Positions 47,296-55,805 of a DNA stretch of 64,000 nt are shown here, piece after piece (within the stretch, counting starts at the first letter, position 1; the number at the start of each line of letters is the position of its first letter). The notes under the pieces were generated by a model. It made no database searches and was not told the DNA's origin. It saw only the letters and a list, made by a program, of their open reading frames with translations. The translations under genes and the position numbers were made by a program. This DNA is from Streptomyces monomycini (GTDB taxonomy: Bacteria > Actinomycetota > Actinomycetes > Streptomycetales > Streptomycetaceae), in the NCBI RefSeq assembly GCF_022271435.1, contig NZ_JAFIQY010000002.1:62001-126000 (forward strand). The letters run 5' to 3'.

Positions 47296-47502
47296 TCAGG
47301 TGAGCGCGGGCTCCGCCTGGGGTACGTCGATGCCGTCGAGCATCGAGTCGTCGTGACGTGCGGCAGCGGACAGCATGTCGTTTTCGGCCTGCATCCGGAT
47401 GAGTTCGGATTCGAGGTCCTGGACGCGCTGCTGAAGCCGTCGCATCTCGGAGAGGACTCGGGGGTCGGAGCCGCCGACGTAACCGAGAAGCGCCTTTGCC
47501 AT
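47296..47502 (-). CDS. Small conserved coiled-coil protein
   Basis: A 68-residue protein starting MAKALLGYVGGSDPRVLSEM, followed by the coiled coil RRLQQRVQDLESELIRMQAE and an acidic tail. A GGAGG precedes the ATG. It is a small streptomycete protein located between smc and acyP, with no assigned function and no membrane segment. Confidence 0.78.
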   Translation of the reverse strand: MAKALLGYVGGSDPRVLSEMRRLQQRVQDLESELIRMQAENDMLSAAARHDDSMLDGIDVPQAEPALT

Positions 47503-47883
47503 GATGGATGGTCCTCCACACTGAGTGACCGACCGAAGCGGTGTGGGTCGTGAGGGATTCGCACCCGCGGTGCTTGCCATTGTCCTGCGAACTCAATGCC
47601 AAACAGCTAAGGTGCGCGGGGCTTCCAGAGTCTCACCAAAAGGTTTGAGGGTCAACACGATCACGCCCCGTATCCTTGGGCGCCCGGGAGTCCGCGGCCA
47701 CGGCAAGGCCGGGCCGACTCCCCAGAAAAGCGCCTCGGGGGCGTGGAGATCATCCTTACAGCGGCAGCCTTCCACGGGTCGGCCGAGTTGGCAACCACCA
47801 GGTCATGACTGCACTGTGCATCTGACGGGGACACGCGAAACCGGCCCCGCGTCCGGTTCCCGGACACCGCCCACCGCACCGGG
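47503..47883. other. Spacer between acyP and the small coiled-coil gene
   Basis: 381 bases with mixed composition. On the minus strand a TTGACC (near 47655) lies about 150 bases before the coiled-coil gene and may be a -35 element, but no clear -10 follows at the right spacing. No gene seen. Confidence 0.4.
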
Positions 47884-48165
47884 TCAGCGGATCGCGAATC
47901 CGTCGTAGCCGCCCCGCGGCGTGTCCCAGATCTCACCGACCCCCTCGACCCGTCCGGGCGTGTCGCCGGTGCGCAGCCACTCCAGAAGCTCTTCGCACCG
48001 TGCGCGGGGTCCCTCGGCGACGACCTGCACCCGGCCGTCTTCGAGATTGAGGGCGAAACCCACGAGGCCGCCGATCCGCAGCGCGTTGGCCCGGGTGAAC
48101 CACCGGAAGCCGACCCCTTGGACCCGGCCGCGCACCCAGGCGGTCAGGCGGACATCTTCGTTCAT
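47884..48165 (-). CDS. acyP: Acylphosphatase
   Basis: A 93-residue acylphosphatase: [19 protein letters not shown] carries the phosphate-binding loop and catalytic Arg, and [17 protein letters not shown] the catalytic Asn. It hydrolyses carboxyl-phosphate bonds such as in acetyl phosphate. It lies beside smc, as in other streptomycetes, and is divergent from the CAP-domain gene. Confidence 0.96.
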   Translation of the reverse strand: MNEDVRLTAWVRGRVQGVGFRWFTRANALRIGGLVGFALNLEDGRVQVVAEGPRARCEELLEWLRTGDTPGRVEGVGEIWDTPRGGYDGFAIR

Positions 48166-48301
48166 GTCTGCACGTTAACCGGCCAATTGCCCGTCGGGCA
48201 CATCGGCCCCACACGTCATGGCGTACAGTCGCCCGGCAAACGAGACTCACCCTTACGAGTGAGGCACGTTGACGCTCGTGTGGACAGAAGGAAGGCAGTG
48301 G

Positions 48302-49255
48302 ATGGGCCGCCATCGACGCTCCGCTCCCGCATCGCCCGAAGCCGCCGGAGCCACGGACCAGACCGGAACCCCGGCCTCCGCACCCGACGCGCACGCGGGC
48401 CCCGCGCACTCCGGCCGCCACCGCGGCCGGCGCCCCGCCCGCGAACGCCGTGGCGCCCCGGTCCGCACCGGCCTGCTCGGCGCTTCGGCCGCCGTGGCGA
48501 TGGGCGCGGTCGCCGTCGCCTCGGGCCTGCTGCCCGGCGGCGGCCAGTACGACTGGGGCGGCAGCGGCGGCTCCGGGGAACGCGTGCGCGCCGACACCCT
48601 GCCGCACTCGACGCCCCGCGACACGGCATCCGTGTCCCCCACGGACCGGGGCGCCGGACAGGCCAGCCGCGGCGAGCCCCGGCCCGGCCTCCCGGACCGG
48701 GCGCGCCCCACGACGTCCGCCGCCCCGTCGGCCACCCCGGTCCCCCGGCAGCAGCCGTCCACGCCCTCGGCGGACACCGCCCCCGACCGGGACCGCACGC
48801 AGCGGCCGGACCGTACGGCGCCCACCCCCGCGCCCGCGAAGAGCACCCCGACCGCCTCCGCGGCCCCGGACACCTCACCCTCCGCCGCCGAGTCGCAGGT
48901 GGTGGACCTGGTCAACCAGGAGCGCGCGAAGGCCGGCTGCTCACCGGTGACCGCCGACCGCGAACTGGGCGCCCTGGCCCGCAACTTCAGCGAGGACATG
49001 GCGCGCCGCGGCTTCTTCGACCACACCGACCCCGACGGCCGCAGCCCGTGGGACCGGGCCAAGCAGGCGGGCATAGAGAACCTGGGCGGCGAGAACATAG
49101 CGCGCGGCCAGGCCGACGCCCGCGCGGCGATGAACACCTGGATGCACAGCACCGGACACCGCGCCAACATACTGAACTGCGAGTACAAGACCTTGGGCGT
49201 CGGAGCGCACTTCGGCCGGGGCGGGCCCTGGTGGACGCAGGATTTCGGTTTCTGA
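48302..49255 (+). CDS. Secreted CAP-domain (SCP/PR-1-like) protein
   Basis: A 317-residue protein. A basic N-terminus with one hydrophobic helix (GLLGASAAVAMGAVAVASGLL, in two halves around 66-87) suggests a signal anchor. A 110-residue Pro/Thr/Ser-rich linker follows. Residues 200-317 are the CAP domain: VVDLVNQERAKAGCSPVT, LARNFSEDMARRGFFDHTD, GGENIARGQ and STGHRANILNCEYKTLGVG, with the His/Glu cavity residues. Role in the envelope unknown. The ATG at 48302 follows GGAAGG; an upstream in-frame ATG at 48269 lacks a site. Confidence 0.88.
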   Translation: MGRHRRSAPASPEAAGATDQTGTPASAPDAHAGPAHSGRHRGRRPARERRGAPVRTGLLGASAAVAMGAVAVASGLLPGGGQYDWGGSGGSGERVRADTLPHSTPRDTASVSPTDRGAGQASRGEPRPGLPDRARPTTSAAPSATPVPRQQPSTPSADTAPDRDRTQRPDRTAPTPAPAKSTPTASAAPDTSPSAAESQVVDLVNQERAKAGCSPVTADRELGALARNFSEDMARRGFFDHTDPDGRSPWDRAKQAGIENLGGENIARGQADARAAMNTWMHSTGHRANILNCEYKTLGVGAHFGRGGPWWTQDFGF

Positions 49256-49356
49256 GGTTCCCGCAAATCCGATCTTGCGAGGCTTCCGCCCCTCGCCCGC
49301 ATACCCGACCGCAGCGCCTTCGCCACCTCCTGAAGCAGCCTCAACGGTCTTGGCGC

Positions 49357-49671
49357 TCAGCCGCCGGCCTCGTCACCCTCCGGCGCTGGAGGCTCATTCG
49401 GATTGAACGTCTGGTAGAAGCCGATGCCGCACATGATCAACGACATGACCAGAAGAGCGGCGAACAGAGTCCAGGACCACCACGCCCCGGGGAGCGCCAG
49501 CAGCCACAACAGCGGAAAGACGAGGACGACGATGAGGACCACAGCGCCGAGGCTGGCCCAATTTCTGCGGTGCTCGACGTATCTGGTCTGGCGAGCGGTC
49601 ACCGCCGCTACCTGGCGCTTCAGCAGAACTTCCAACTGAGCGATTGTGCCCCCAGGCGTTGGGGGCGTCAC
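49357..49671 (-). CDS. Small membrane protein, probably the 3' part of a frameshifted gene
   Basis: A 104-residue frame from a GTG at 49671: TIAQLEVLLKRQVAAVTARQ, then two membrane helices (LGAVVLIVVLVFPLLWLLAL and WTLFAALLVMSLIMCGIGFY). No good ribosome binding site precedes this GTG. The real translation start seems to be the GTG at 49825 in another frame (see the neighbouring entry), so this is likely the distal part of one protein of about 155 residues. Function unknown. Confidence 0.55.
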   Translation of the reverse strand: MTPPTPGGTIAQLEVLLKRQVAAVTARQTRYVEHRRNWASLGAVVLIVVLVFPLLWLLALPGAWWSWTLFAALLVMSLIMCGIGFYQTFNPNEPPAPEGDEAGG

Positions 49672-49825
49672 CTCTGAGCTCGCCGAGAAGTATCCGGTTT
49701 CTTTCGAGGTCAGCGGTCAGCCGGGCATCTCGACGATTTTGGATCATGCCGGTCACCAGCGGCCCGGCTGCTGCGGCCAGTACCACCCCGACGCCACCCA
49801 GAATCGGTGTCAGCACCGTAGTCAC
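49672..49825 (-). pseudogene. 5' part of the same small membrane protein gene, in a different frame
   Basis: A GTG at 49825 is preceded by AGGAGG at good spacing and opens MTTVLTPILGGVGVVLAAAA, continuing to LTADLERNRILLGEL. This is a membrane helix plus amphipathic segment that would lead naturally into TIAQLEVLLKRQ in the other frame. In its own frame it runs on into an Arg/Pro-rich non-protein-like stretch. The frame change falls at a C5 run in the stem of a GCCCCC/GGGGGC hairpin around 49645-49665. Confidence 0.5.
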
Positions 49826-50089
49826 CCATCCTCCTGCCCCAGGTGTTCAGGGCCTCTCCCTCGCGGTACGGGAGCTGGAGGCACCTTAGAGCGCACGACT
49901 GACAGCACACCCCGGGCAGGAGTTTCCGTACCGGTCCCGAACCGCCCGAAGAGAGTCGTCGGCAGGAGTCCGACCGGCATAGATGACATCTCTACAGGAC
50001 CCAGCACAGCACTGATCGGTTACGGCACCGCTGACCGCGATGCCACGGGTCACCATTCCGGCCCTTGAGCCGGGCCGCCCGCCGCCGAC

Positions 50090-50320
50090 TCAGCCCTCCT
50101 CCGGAAGGCTGTCCCACTCCTCGCCCTCGCGGTAGAGCTCGTAGTCGTGCTCGGCGGCGATCTCCTCCGCGTGGGCGCGGCTGCGCACCGGGATCTCGTG
50201 CCGTTCGCTGACGACCTCGCCGTGTACGCCGCCTTCTTCGACCACCTCGATCGCGTGTGTCTCGTACACGACGCTGTCGGGCGCCGCCGAGCTCCAGACC
50301 AGATGCATACTCGTCGCCAT
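50090..50320 (-). CDS. Small acidic conserved hypothetical protein
   Basis: A 76-residue acidic protein (MATSMHLVWSSAAPDSVVYE, then HAEEIAAEHDYELYREGEEW) preceded by GGAGG. It has no membrane segment or known motif. Codon use is normal for the chromosome. Probably a single small beta-rich domain. Function unknown. Confidence 0.7.
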   Translation of the reverse strand: MATSMHLVWSSAAPDSVVYETHAIEVVEEGGVHGEVVSERHEIPVRSRAHAEEIAAEHDYELYREGEEWDSLPEEG

Positions 50321-50477
50321 CGGATCCCAACCTCCGAAGGTATGGCCCCCTGGCTACAGGGTCGCATCTCCATCCGTACGAAAGCACGCGTATGCGGGTG
50401 GGTCGGCGTGTACAGGTCCCCGCGTACGGGCGGCACGCCCGGGGCCCGGGCGTGCGAAGCGGAGCGCGCGGGCCGGA

Positions 50478-50580
50478 CGTGCGCTGTGCAGACCTGGGGC
50501 ATCCGCGGTACGGGCCTGTGGCGCGCGCGGTGCAGACCTGTGGCGTGCGCTGTCCGGGACTGCGGTGCGCTGTCCGGGCT
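50478..50580. repeat. Degenerate repeat tract 3' of mutM
   Basis: Two copies of GTGCGCTGTCCGGG and two of GTGCAGACCTG lie in about 100 bases immediately beyond the mutM stop codon. They are similar in style to the arrays near nsdA and glnK. Confidence 0.65.
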
Positions 50581-50581
50581 C

Positions 50582-51442
50582 CTACGGGCGCGGCGGCCGC
50601 TGGCAGCGCGGGCAGAAGTAGCTGGAGCGGTTCATCCAGGGGCGGCGGCGCATGGCCGTGCCGCAGCGCCGGCACGGCTCGTCCTCGCGCCCGTACGCGT
50701 CCAGCGACCGTTCGAAGTAGCCGGACTCGCCGTTGACGTTGACGTAGAGGCTGTCGAAGCTGGTGCCTCCGACGGCGAGCGCGGCGCTCATGACGTCGCG
50801 GATGTGGCCGAGGAGTTCGGTGGTGCGAGGGCGGGTGAGGGTGGCGGTCGGGCGGTCGTAGTGCAGGCGGGAGCGCCACAGCGCCTCGTCGGCGTAGATG
50901 TTGCCGACACCGCTGATCAGCGACTGGTCCAGCAGCGCGCGCTTGACGGTGGTGCGGCGGCGGCGCAGCGCGTCGTGGAAGGCGGCGTCGTCGAAGGCCG
51001 GGTCGAGCGGGTCGCGGGCGATGTGCGCGATGACGTCGGGGAGCCCTTCGAGGTCGCCGGGCACGGCGTCGTGCAGCGACAGCCCGCCGAAGGTGCGCTG
51101 GTCGACGAAGCGCAGTTCGGTGCCGGCGTCGTCGTCGAAGGTGAAGCGGACGCGCAGGTGCTTCTCGTCGGGGGCGTCCTGCGGCTGGACCAGGAGCTGC
51201 CCGCTCATGCCCAGGTGGGCGAGGACGGACAGGCCGTCGGTGACCGGGAGCCAGAGGTACTTGCCGCGGCGCCGGGCCTCGCCGATGCGCTGCCCCCGCA
51301 GGCGCGTCGCGAAGTCGACGGCTCCGGCGGTGTGCCGGCGGACGGCCCGCGGGTGCAGGACCTCGACGGCGTCGACGGTACGGCCCCGTACCCACCGCTC
51401 CAGTCCGCGGCGTACGACCTCGACCTCGGGCAGCTCGGGCAC
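50582..51442 (-). CDS. mutM: Formamidopyrimidine-DNA glycosylase
   Basis: A 286-residue Fpg/MutM. The start GTG at 51442, after GAGGAG, gives [15 protein letters not shown], so Pro2 (Schiff-base nucleophile) and Glu3 are present. Lys in GKYLWL, the helix-two-turn-helix [14 protein letters not shown] and a C-terminal zinc finger (CRRCGTAM and CPRCQ) complete the set. It removes 8-oxoguanine and nicks the strand. Downstream of rnc on the same strand. Confidence 0.97.
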   Translation of the reverse strand: MPELPEVEVVRRGLERWVRGRTVDAVEVLHPRAVRRHTAGAVDFATRLRGQRIGEARRRGKYLWLPVTDGLSVLAHLGMSGQLLVQPQDAPDEKHLRVRFTFDDDAGTELRFVDQRTFGGLSLHDAVPGDLEGLPDVIAHIARDPLDPAFDDAAFHDALRRRRTTVKRALLDQSLISGVGNIYADEALWRSRLHYDRPTATLTRPRTTELLGHIRDVMSAALAVGGTSFDSLYVNVNGESGYFERSLDAYGREDEPCRRCGTAMRRRPWMNRSSYFCPRCQRPPRP

Positions 51443-51541
51443 GGCTCTCCTCGTCATGCGGCGCCCGCCGCGAGCGCGGGGACGCGGTACGGATGATGTG
51501 CGCCGCCCCGGGGGCGGGCGGTACGGCCCCCAAAAGCACTG

Positions 51542-51578
51542 CCCGGCCGCCCTCCCCTGTGCGGGGCGGACGGCCGGG
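51542..51578 (-). terminator. Hairpin downstream of rnc
   Basis: Stem CCCGGCCG (51542-51549) with CGGCCGGG (51571-51578), extended inside by CCCC/GGGG pairing. It lies just after the rnc stop at 51592. Confidence 0.65.
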
Positions 51579-51591
51579 AGTGACGAACGGC

Positions 51592-52419
51592 TCAGCCGGA
51601 GACGGGCGGCTCCCCCGCCGGGGGAACCACGGGCTCCCCGGCCGGCGGCGCGTCCGCGGCCCGTTCGGCCGCTTCGTCCGCCGCCGCGCGGATCGCCCGC
51701 CAGGCGGACTCGGCCGCCTGCTGCTCGGCTTCCTTCTTGCTGCGGCCGGTGCCGGTGCCGTACGAGACACCACCGACGCGGGCAGCAGCAGTGAAGGTCT
51801 TCTCGTGGTCCGGACCGGTCTCGCTGACCAGGTACTCCGGGACACCGAGACCTTCGGTCGCGGTCAGTTCCTGGAGGCTGGTCTTCCAGTCCAGGCCGGC
51901 ACCGAGGCCGGCGGACTTCTCGATGAGCGGGTCGAAGAGCCGGTGCACCAGCTCGCCGGCCGCGTCGAGGCCCTGGTCGAGATAGACCGCGCCGATCACC
52001 GCTTCCAGGGTGTCGGCCAGGATGGAGGCCTTGTTCCGGCCTCCGGTGCCTTCTTCGCCCCGGCCGAGGCGGATGAAGGCGCCGAGGTCGAGGCCGCGGC
52101 CCACCTCGGCGAGTGCGCGCGAGTTGACCACCGCGGCCCGCAGCTTGGCCAGCTGGCCTTCGGGCAGGTCGGGGTGGGTGCGGTACAGCGTGTCCGTGAC
52201 CACCAGGCCGAGCACCGAGTCCCCGAGGAACTCCAGCCGCTCGTTGGTGGGCAGACCGCCGTTCTCGTACGCGTACGAGCGGTGCGTCAGCGCACGCACC
52301 AGAAGGGCGGACTCAAGGTGATACCCGAGCCGCCCTTCCAGAAGCGTGTGGGACGAGGCCGTGTCCGCCGGTGCCGTTTCAGCCCCGCGCTTGCGGGGAG
52401 ACGTCTGGGCGTCTGACAT
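51592..52419 (-). CDS. rnc: Ribonuclease III (AbsB)
   Basis: A 275-residue RNase III. Signature [18 protein letters not shown], second acidic site [15 protein letters not shown], and a C-terminal double-stranded RNA-binding domain ([16 protein letters not shown], then [19 protein letters not shown]). It processes rRNA and mRNAs; in Streptomyces coelicolor it is absB and controls antibiotic production. The ATG at 52419 is chosen; a GTG at 52431 is possible. It follows rpmF closely. Confidence 0.97.
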   Translation of the reverse strand: MSDAQTSPRKRGAETAPADTASSHTLLEGRLGYHLESALLVRALTHRSYAYENGGLPTNERLEFLGDSVLGLVVTDTLYRTHPDLPEGQLAKLRAAVVNSRALAEVGRGLDLGAFIRLGRGEEGTGGRNKASILADTLEAVIGAVYLDQGLDAAGELVHRLFDPLIEKSAGLGAGLDWKTSLQELTATEGLGVPEYLVSETGPDHEKTFTAAARVGGVSYGTGTGRSKKEAEQQAAESAWRAIRAAADEAAERAADAPPAGEPVVPPAGEPPVSG

Positions 52420-52438
52420 AGAGCCTGTCACCAGCCGA

Positions 52439-52612
52439 TCAGACCTCGAGGACCTGTCGCTTGTTGTAGGTGCCGCAGCTCGGGCACGCGATGTGCTGCT
52501 GCTTCGGCTCGTGGCAGCGCTCGCACGCCACCAGGGTGGGGACCGCAGCCTTCCACTGCGACCGGCGGTGGCGCGTGTTGCTGCGCGACATCTTCCGCTT
52601 CGGAACAGCCAC
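52439..52612 (-). CDS. rpmF: 50S ribosomal protein L32 (zinc-binding form)
   Basis: A 57-residue protein, GTG start at 52612, with [20 protein letters not shown] and the four cysteines of the C+ paralogue in ACERCHEPK and CPSCGTYN. It begins two bases after the DUF177 gene stop. The usual DUF177-rpmF pair is present. Confidence 0.97.
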   Translation of the reverse strand: MAVPKRKMSRSNTRHRRSQWKAAVPTLVACERCHEPKQQHIACPSCGTYNKRQVLEV

Positions 52613-52614
52613 GG

Positions 52615-53286
52615 CTACTTCTCCTGCTTCTCGTCGACGCCCGCTTCGGCGCCGCCCATGTTGTCCTTCTCGCCGGCCGGGTCGGTGGCGAGTCCCTGCA
52701 GTGCCGCCCAACGGATGTCGACGGCGTCGTGGTGGTGGTCCGGGTCGTCCGCGAGCCGCTCTCCGCACTGGGAGCACAGGCCCGGGCAGTCGTCCTGGCA
52801 CACCGGCTGCATCGGCAGTGCGAGCACCACCGCATCGCGCAGCACGGGTTCGAGGTCGAACAGGTCGTCCTCGAGGAAGAGAGTGTCCTCCTCTTCCTCG
52901 GCGTCGTCGCCGGGCTCCGCGGTGCGGGTCCTGGCGTCGGCGTCGGGGTAGGAGAACATCTCCTGGAAGTCCGCTACGAGCTCGCGCTCCAGCGGCTCCA
53001 GACACCTTACGCACTCCCCCTGGACCGATGCACGGCCGGTGCCTGTGACAAGCACCCCGTCCATGACGGACTCCAGGCGGAAGTCGAGTTCCACCGGCGC
53101 GCCCACGGGCACTCCGATGACCTCGTTGCCGAGGTCCCTGGGGGCCTCGACGGTGCGGGAGAGCCGCTGCAGCGCGCCGGGACGGCGTCCCAGATCGCGC
53201 GTGTCGAACACGAGCGGGGAACGGTGGTCGAGGCGGGCGTTGATGGCTTCCTGCTTTCTACGCTGACGTACGAGCCACCCCGTCAC
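52615..53286 (-). CDS. DUF177 (YceD-like) protein
   Basis: About 223 residues. The core starts at NARLDHRSPLVFDTRDLGRR and contains CVRCLEPL and a second Cys group CQDDCPGLCSQCGE, together a likely zinc site. The family is linked to large-subunit rRNA accumulation and is almost always upstream of rpmF, as here. The start is uncertain: the GTG at 53286 lacks a ribosome binding site, and no ATG or GTG occurs nearer NARLD, where an AGGAAG precedes an ATC codon. Confidence 0.85.
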   Translation of the reverse strand: MTGWLVRQRRKQEAINARLDHRSPLVFDTRDLGRRPGALQRLSRTVEAPRDLGNEVIGVPVGAPVELDFRLESVMDGVLVTGTGRASVQGECVRCLEPLERELVADFQEMFSYPDADARTRTAEPGDDAEEEEDTLFLEDDLFDLEPVLRDAVVLALPMQPVCQDDCPGLCSQCGERLADDPDHHHDAVDIRWAALQGLATDPAGEKDNMGGAEAGVDEKQEK

Positions 53287-53372
53287 CGACAGGCAACCGG
53301 GCAGCAGAGATCGCGAACGTACACGCGACCGAAGAGCCAGGATACTGGAACGGTCCCGATAGGCCCAATCCG

Positions 53373-54506
53373 CTACTGACGCCCCTCCTCGTACTGCCGC
53401 AGCCGGTCCAGATCGATCATGCTCGTGTCGAAGAGGCTGGTCTCGTCGAGGGCGGCGGGCTGCGCCGCCCTGCCCGCCGGGTCCTGCCCGGACGACTGGG
53501 GCTGCTGGAGGTAGGCCGCGTTCGGGTCGTAGGGCTGCTGGTGCTGCTGTTGCTCTTGGTGCTGCTGATGCTGGTGCTGCTGGGCCTGCGGATCCTGCCA
53601 GCCGTAGCCGTACGGGTCCTGCTGTGCGTACGAGGCCTGCTGGTAGCCGTAGGCGTCCTGCTGCTGGTAACCCCCGGCGGCGTAGTCGTGGTAATCGGGG
53701 TAGGGGCCCTGCTGGACTCCGGGCTGCGCCTGGAGCGGCACGGCGGGCTGCGGCGGGGCCTGCGGCTGCGGCGGTACGGGGTCGGCCAGCTCGGCGAGCC
53801 CGGCCAGGTACTCGGCGTCGCCGGTGTGGCCCGGGTGGAGGCCGTCGGACGCGGCGGCGAGACCGCCCAGCTCGTCCGTCGGGCGGGCGCCCTGGAGCTT
53901 GAGCCGGCCGCGGCCGACGGCCTCCAGGGTCTTGGTCAGGACGGCCTCGAAGGCGCCGAACTTGGCGTCCACGTACCGGTCGGCCCGCTCCTTGAGTGTC
54001 TGCGGGTCGGCGCTGGGCTCGGGCGCCTGGACGCCGTCCTCGTCCTGGTGGCCGCCTTCGCCCGGCGCGCGGCCGAGCAGCTTCTCGCGGCCGCGGTCGA
54101 CCGAGCCGATGGTCTTGGTGAGGACGACCTCGAAGTTGGCCAGCTTGCTGTCCACGTAGTCGTCGGCCTCGGCGCGGACCTCCTCGGCCTCCCGGCGAGC
54201 CTCGGCCAGAATGCGGTCGGCCTCGGCCTGGGACTGCCGGGCGACCTCGGTGTCGGAGATCAGCGAGCCGCGGTGGGCGTTGGCGGACTCGATGATCCGC
54301 TCCGCCTCGGCACGGGCCTCCTCGACCATCTGCGCACGGTCGCCGAGCACCTCCTGGGCCTGCGCGAGCGACCCGGGCAGCGCGGCCCGCACCTCCTCCA
54401 GCATGGCGAGCAGCTCGGCGCGGTTGACCACGCACGAGGCCGACATGGGCATGGACCGGGCGCTGCCGACGGTCCGGACGATCTCGTCGAGCTTTTTCTG
54501 CACGTC
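53373..54506 (-). CDS. DivIVA-like coiled-coil protein with Gln-rich tail
   Basis: About 377 residues. DVQKKLDEIVRTVGSARSMP leads into a long coiled coil (about 30-190, AEAERIIESANAHRGSLISD) and a repeated segment ADxYVDxKxxxFExVLTKT present twice. The C-terminal third is rich in Gln, Tyr and Pro with a QQHQHQ run. The family is streptomycete-specific and often annotated as a cell division initiation (DivIVA-like) or ATP-synthase-b-like protein; function not established. The GTG at 54506 is chosen; the frame extends to a GTG at 54584. Confidence 0.78.
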   Translation of the reverse strand, partial: DVQKKLDEIVRTVGSARSMPMSASCVVNRAELLAMLEEVRAALPGSLAQAQEVLGDRAQMVEEARAEAERIIESANAHRGSLISDTEVARQSQAEADRILAEARREAEEVRAEADDYVDSKLANFEVVLTKTIGSVDRGREKLLGRAPGEGGHQDEDGVQAPEPSADPQTLKERADRYVDAKFGAFEAVLTKTLEAVGRGRLKLQGARPTDELGGLAAASDGLHPGHTGDAEYLAGLAELADPVPPQPQAPPQPAVPLQAQPGVQQGPYPDYHDYAAGGYQQQDAYGYQQASYAQQDPYGYGWQDPQAQQHQHQQHQEQQQHQQPYDPNAAYLQQPQSSGQDPAGRAAQPAALDETSLFDTSMIDLDRLRQYEEGRQ

Positions 54507-54606
54507 CACCTTGGACTCGCCACTTCCCGGGTCGGTACGACGGAACGGGGACGACTGTACGTCCACAGCGCCCCGCGCCGACACCTGCTGACGGAAGGTC
54601 AGGGCG

Positions 54607-55116
54607 TCACTCGGTACCGAGCCGCTTGGTCAGCTCCTCCAGGACGAAGGGCGGCACGAGGTGCGAGACGTCGCCGCCCCAGGCCGCGACCTCCTTGACC
54701 AGGCTGGAGGAGAGGAAGCTGTAGGTGGGGCTGGTGGGGATGAAGAGGGTCTCGATGCCGGAGAGACCGTTGTTCATCTGGGCCATCTGCAGCTCGTAGT
54801 CGAAGTCGCTGACCGCCCGCAGCCCCTTGACGATGGCGGGGATGTCGCGCTGCTTGCAGAAGTCGACGAGCAGGCCGTGGAAGGACTCGACCTGGACGTT
54901 GCCGTACTCGGCGGTGGCCCGGCGGATCAGGTCGATCCGCTCGTCGACCGAGAACAGGCCCTTCTTGGCCTGATTGATCATCACGGTGACGTGCACGACG
55001 TCGTAGAGCCTGGAGGCCCGGGCAATGATGTCCAGATGCCCGTTGGTGATGGGGTCGAACGACCCCGGACAGACTGCGCGGCGCAACTGAGGTTCCTCGC
55101 TCTCCGGTCCGGTCAT
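54607..55116 (-). CDS. coaD: Phosphopantetheine adenylyltransferase
   Basis: A 169-residue protein with VCPGSFDPITNGHLDIIARA (the TxGH-type nucleotide motif) and PTYSFLSSSLVKEVA. It makes dephospho-CoA from phosphopantetheine and ATP. The ATG at 55116 overlaps the rsmD stop (ATGA). The rsmD-coaD pair is conserved. Confidence 0.98.
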   Translation of the reverse strand: MTGPESEEPQLRRAVCPGSFDPITNGHLDIIARASRLYDVVHVTVMINQAKKGLFSVDERIDLIRRATAEYGNVQVESFHGLLVDFCKQRDIPAIVKGLRAVSDFDYELQMAQMNNGLSGIETLFIPTSPTYSFLSSSLVKEVAAWGGDVSHLVPPFVLEELTKRLGTE

Positions 55117-55697
55117 GACGCGTTGTCGCACGTCGAAGCGGCGCGACCGTACCAAAGCGTTCCCTCGCCGTAGCGCCGGGACCGGATGGGCCCGAACCCG
55201 GCAGGCCAGGGGAACGGACCGCCTCTGGTGCTCCGCTCCACGGTGACGAGTGCCTCCTCGGCGCACCAGCCTTGCCGGTGGAGTGTGAGCAGGATCTCCT
55301 CAAGATCGCTGTCGGTGACGGCGTACGGCGGGTCGAGGAAGAGCACGTCGTACGGCTCGTCCGGGGCCGGCCCGGCGATCACCTGCTCGGCCTTGCCGGC
55401 ACGCACCTCGGCGCCCGGCAGACCGAGGGTGCGGACGTTGTCGCGGATGGTGCGGACGGCGCGGGCGTCGGCCTCGACCAGCAGGACGTGCGCGGCACCG
55501 CGGGACAGCGCCTCCAGGCCCACGGCGCCGGAGCCGCCGTACAGGTCGAGCACCCGGGCGCCGGTCAGCGGGCCGTCCAGCGACTCCCAGGTGGAGAACA
55601 GGCCCTCGCGCGCCCGGTCGGAGGTCGGGCGGGTGCCGTTGCCGGGGGGCACGGCCAGGCGCCGGCCGCCGGCCGTGCCGGCGATCACGCGGGTCAT
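55113..55697 (-). CDS. rsmD: 16S rRNA (guanine-966-N2)-methyltransferase RsmD
   Basis: A 194-residue methyltransferase: start MTRVIAGTAGGRRLAVPPGN, SAM motif VLDLYGGSGAVGLEALSRGA and the catalytic DPPY in DVLFLDPPYAV. It methylates G966 of 16S rRNA. Co-translated with coaD and downstream of recG by 108 bases. Confidence 0.97.
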   Translation of the reverse strand: MTRVIAGTAGGRRLAVPPGNGTRPTSDRAREGLFSTWESLDGPLTGARVLDLYGGSGAVGLEALSRGAAHVLLVEADARAVRTIRDNVRTLGLPGAEVRAGKAEQVIAGPAPDEPYDVLFLDPPYAVTDSDLEEILLTLHRQGWCAEEALVTVERSTRGGPFPWPAGFGPIRSRRYGEGTLWYGRAASTCDNAS

Positions 55698-55805
55698 GGT
55701 TCTGAAGTCCTTCGCGCTGCGGGTGGGGCGGCCCGCCTGCGCGGACCACTCCCCACGATATGGCGTCGGACGGGACGGGGCCGCGCCACCCGGCCCCGCG
55801 CCCGG

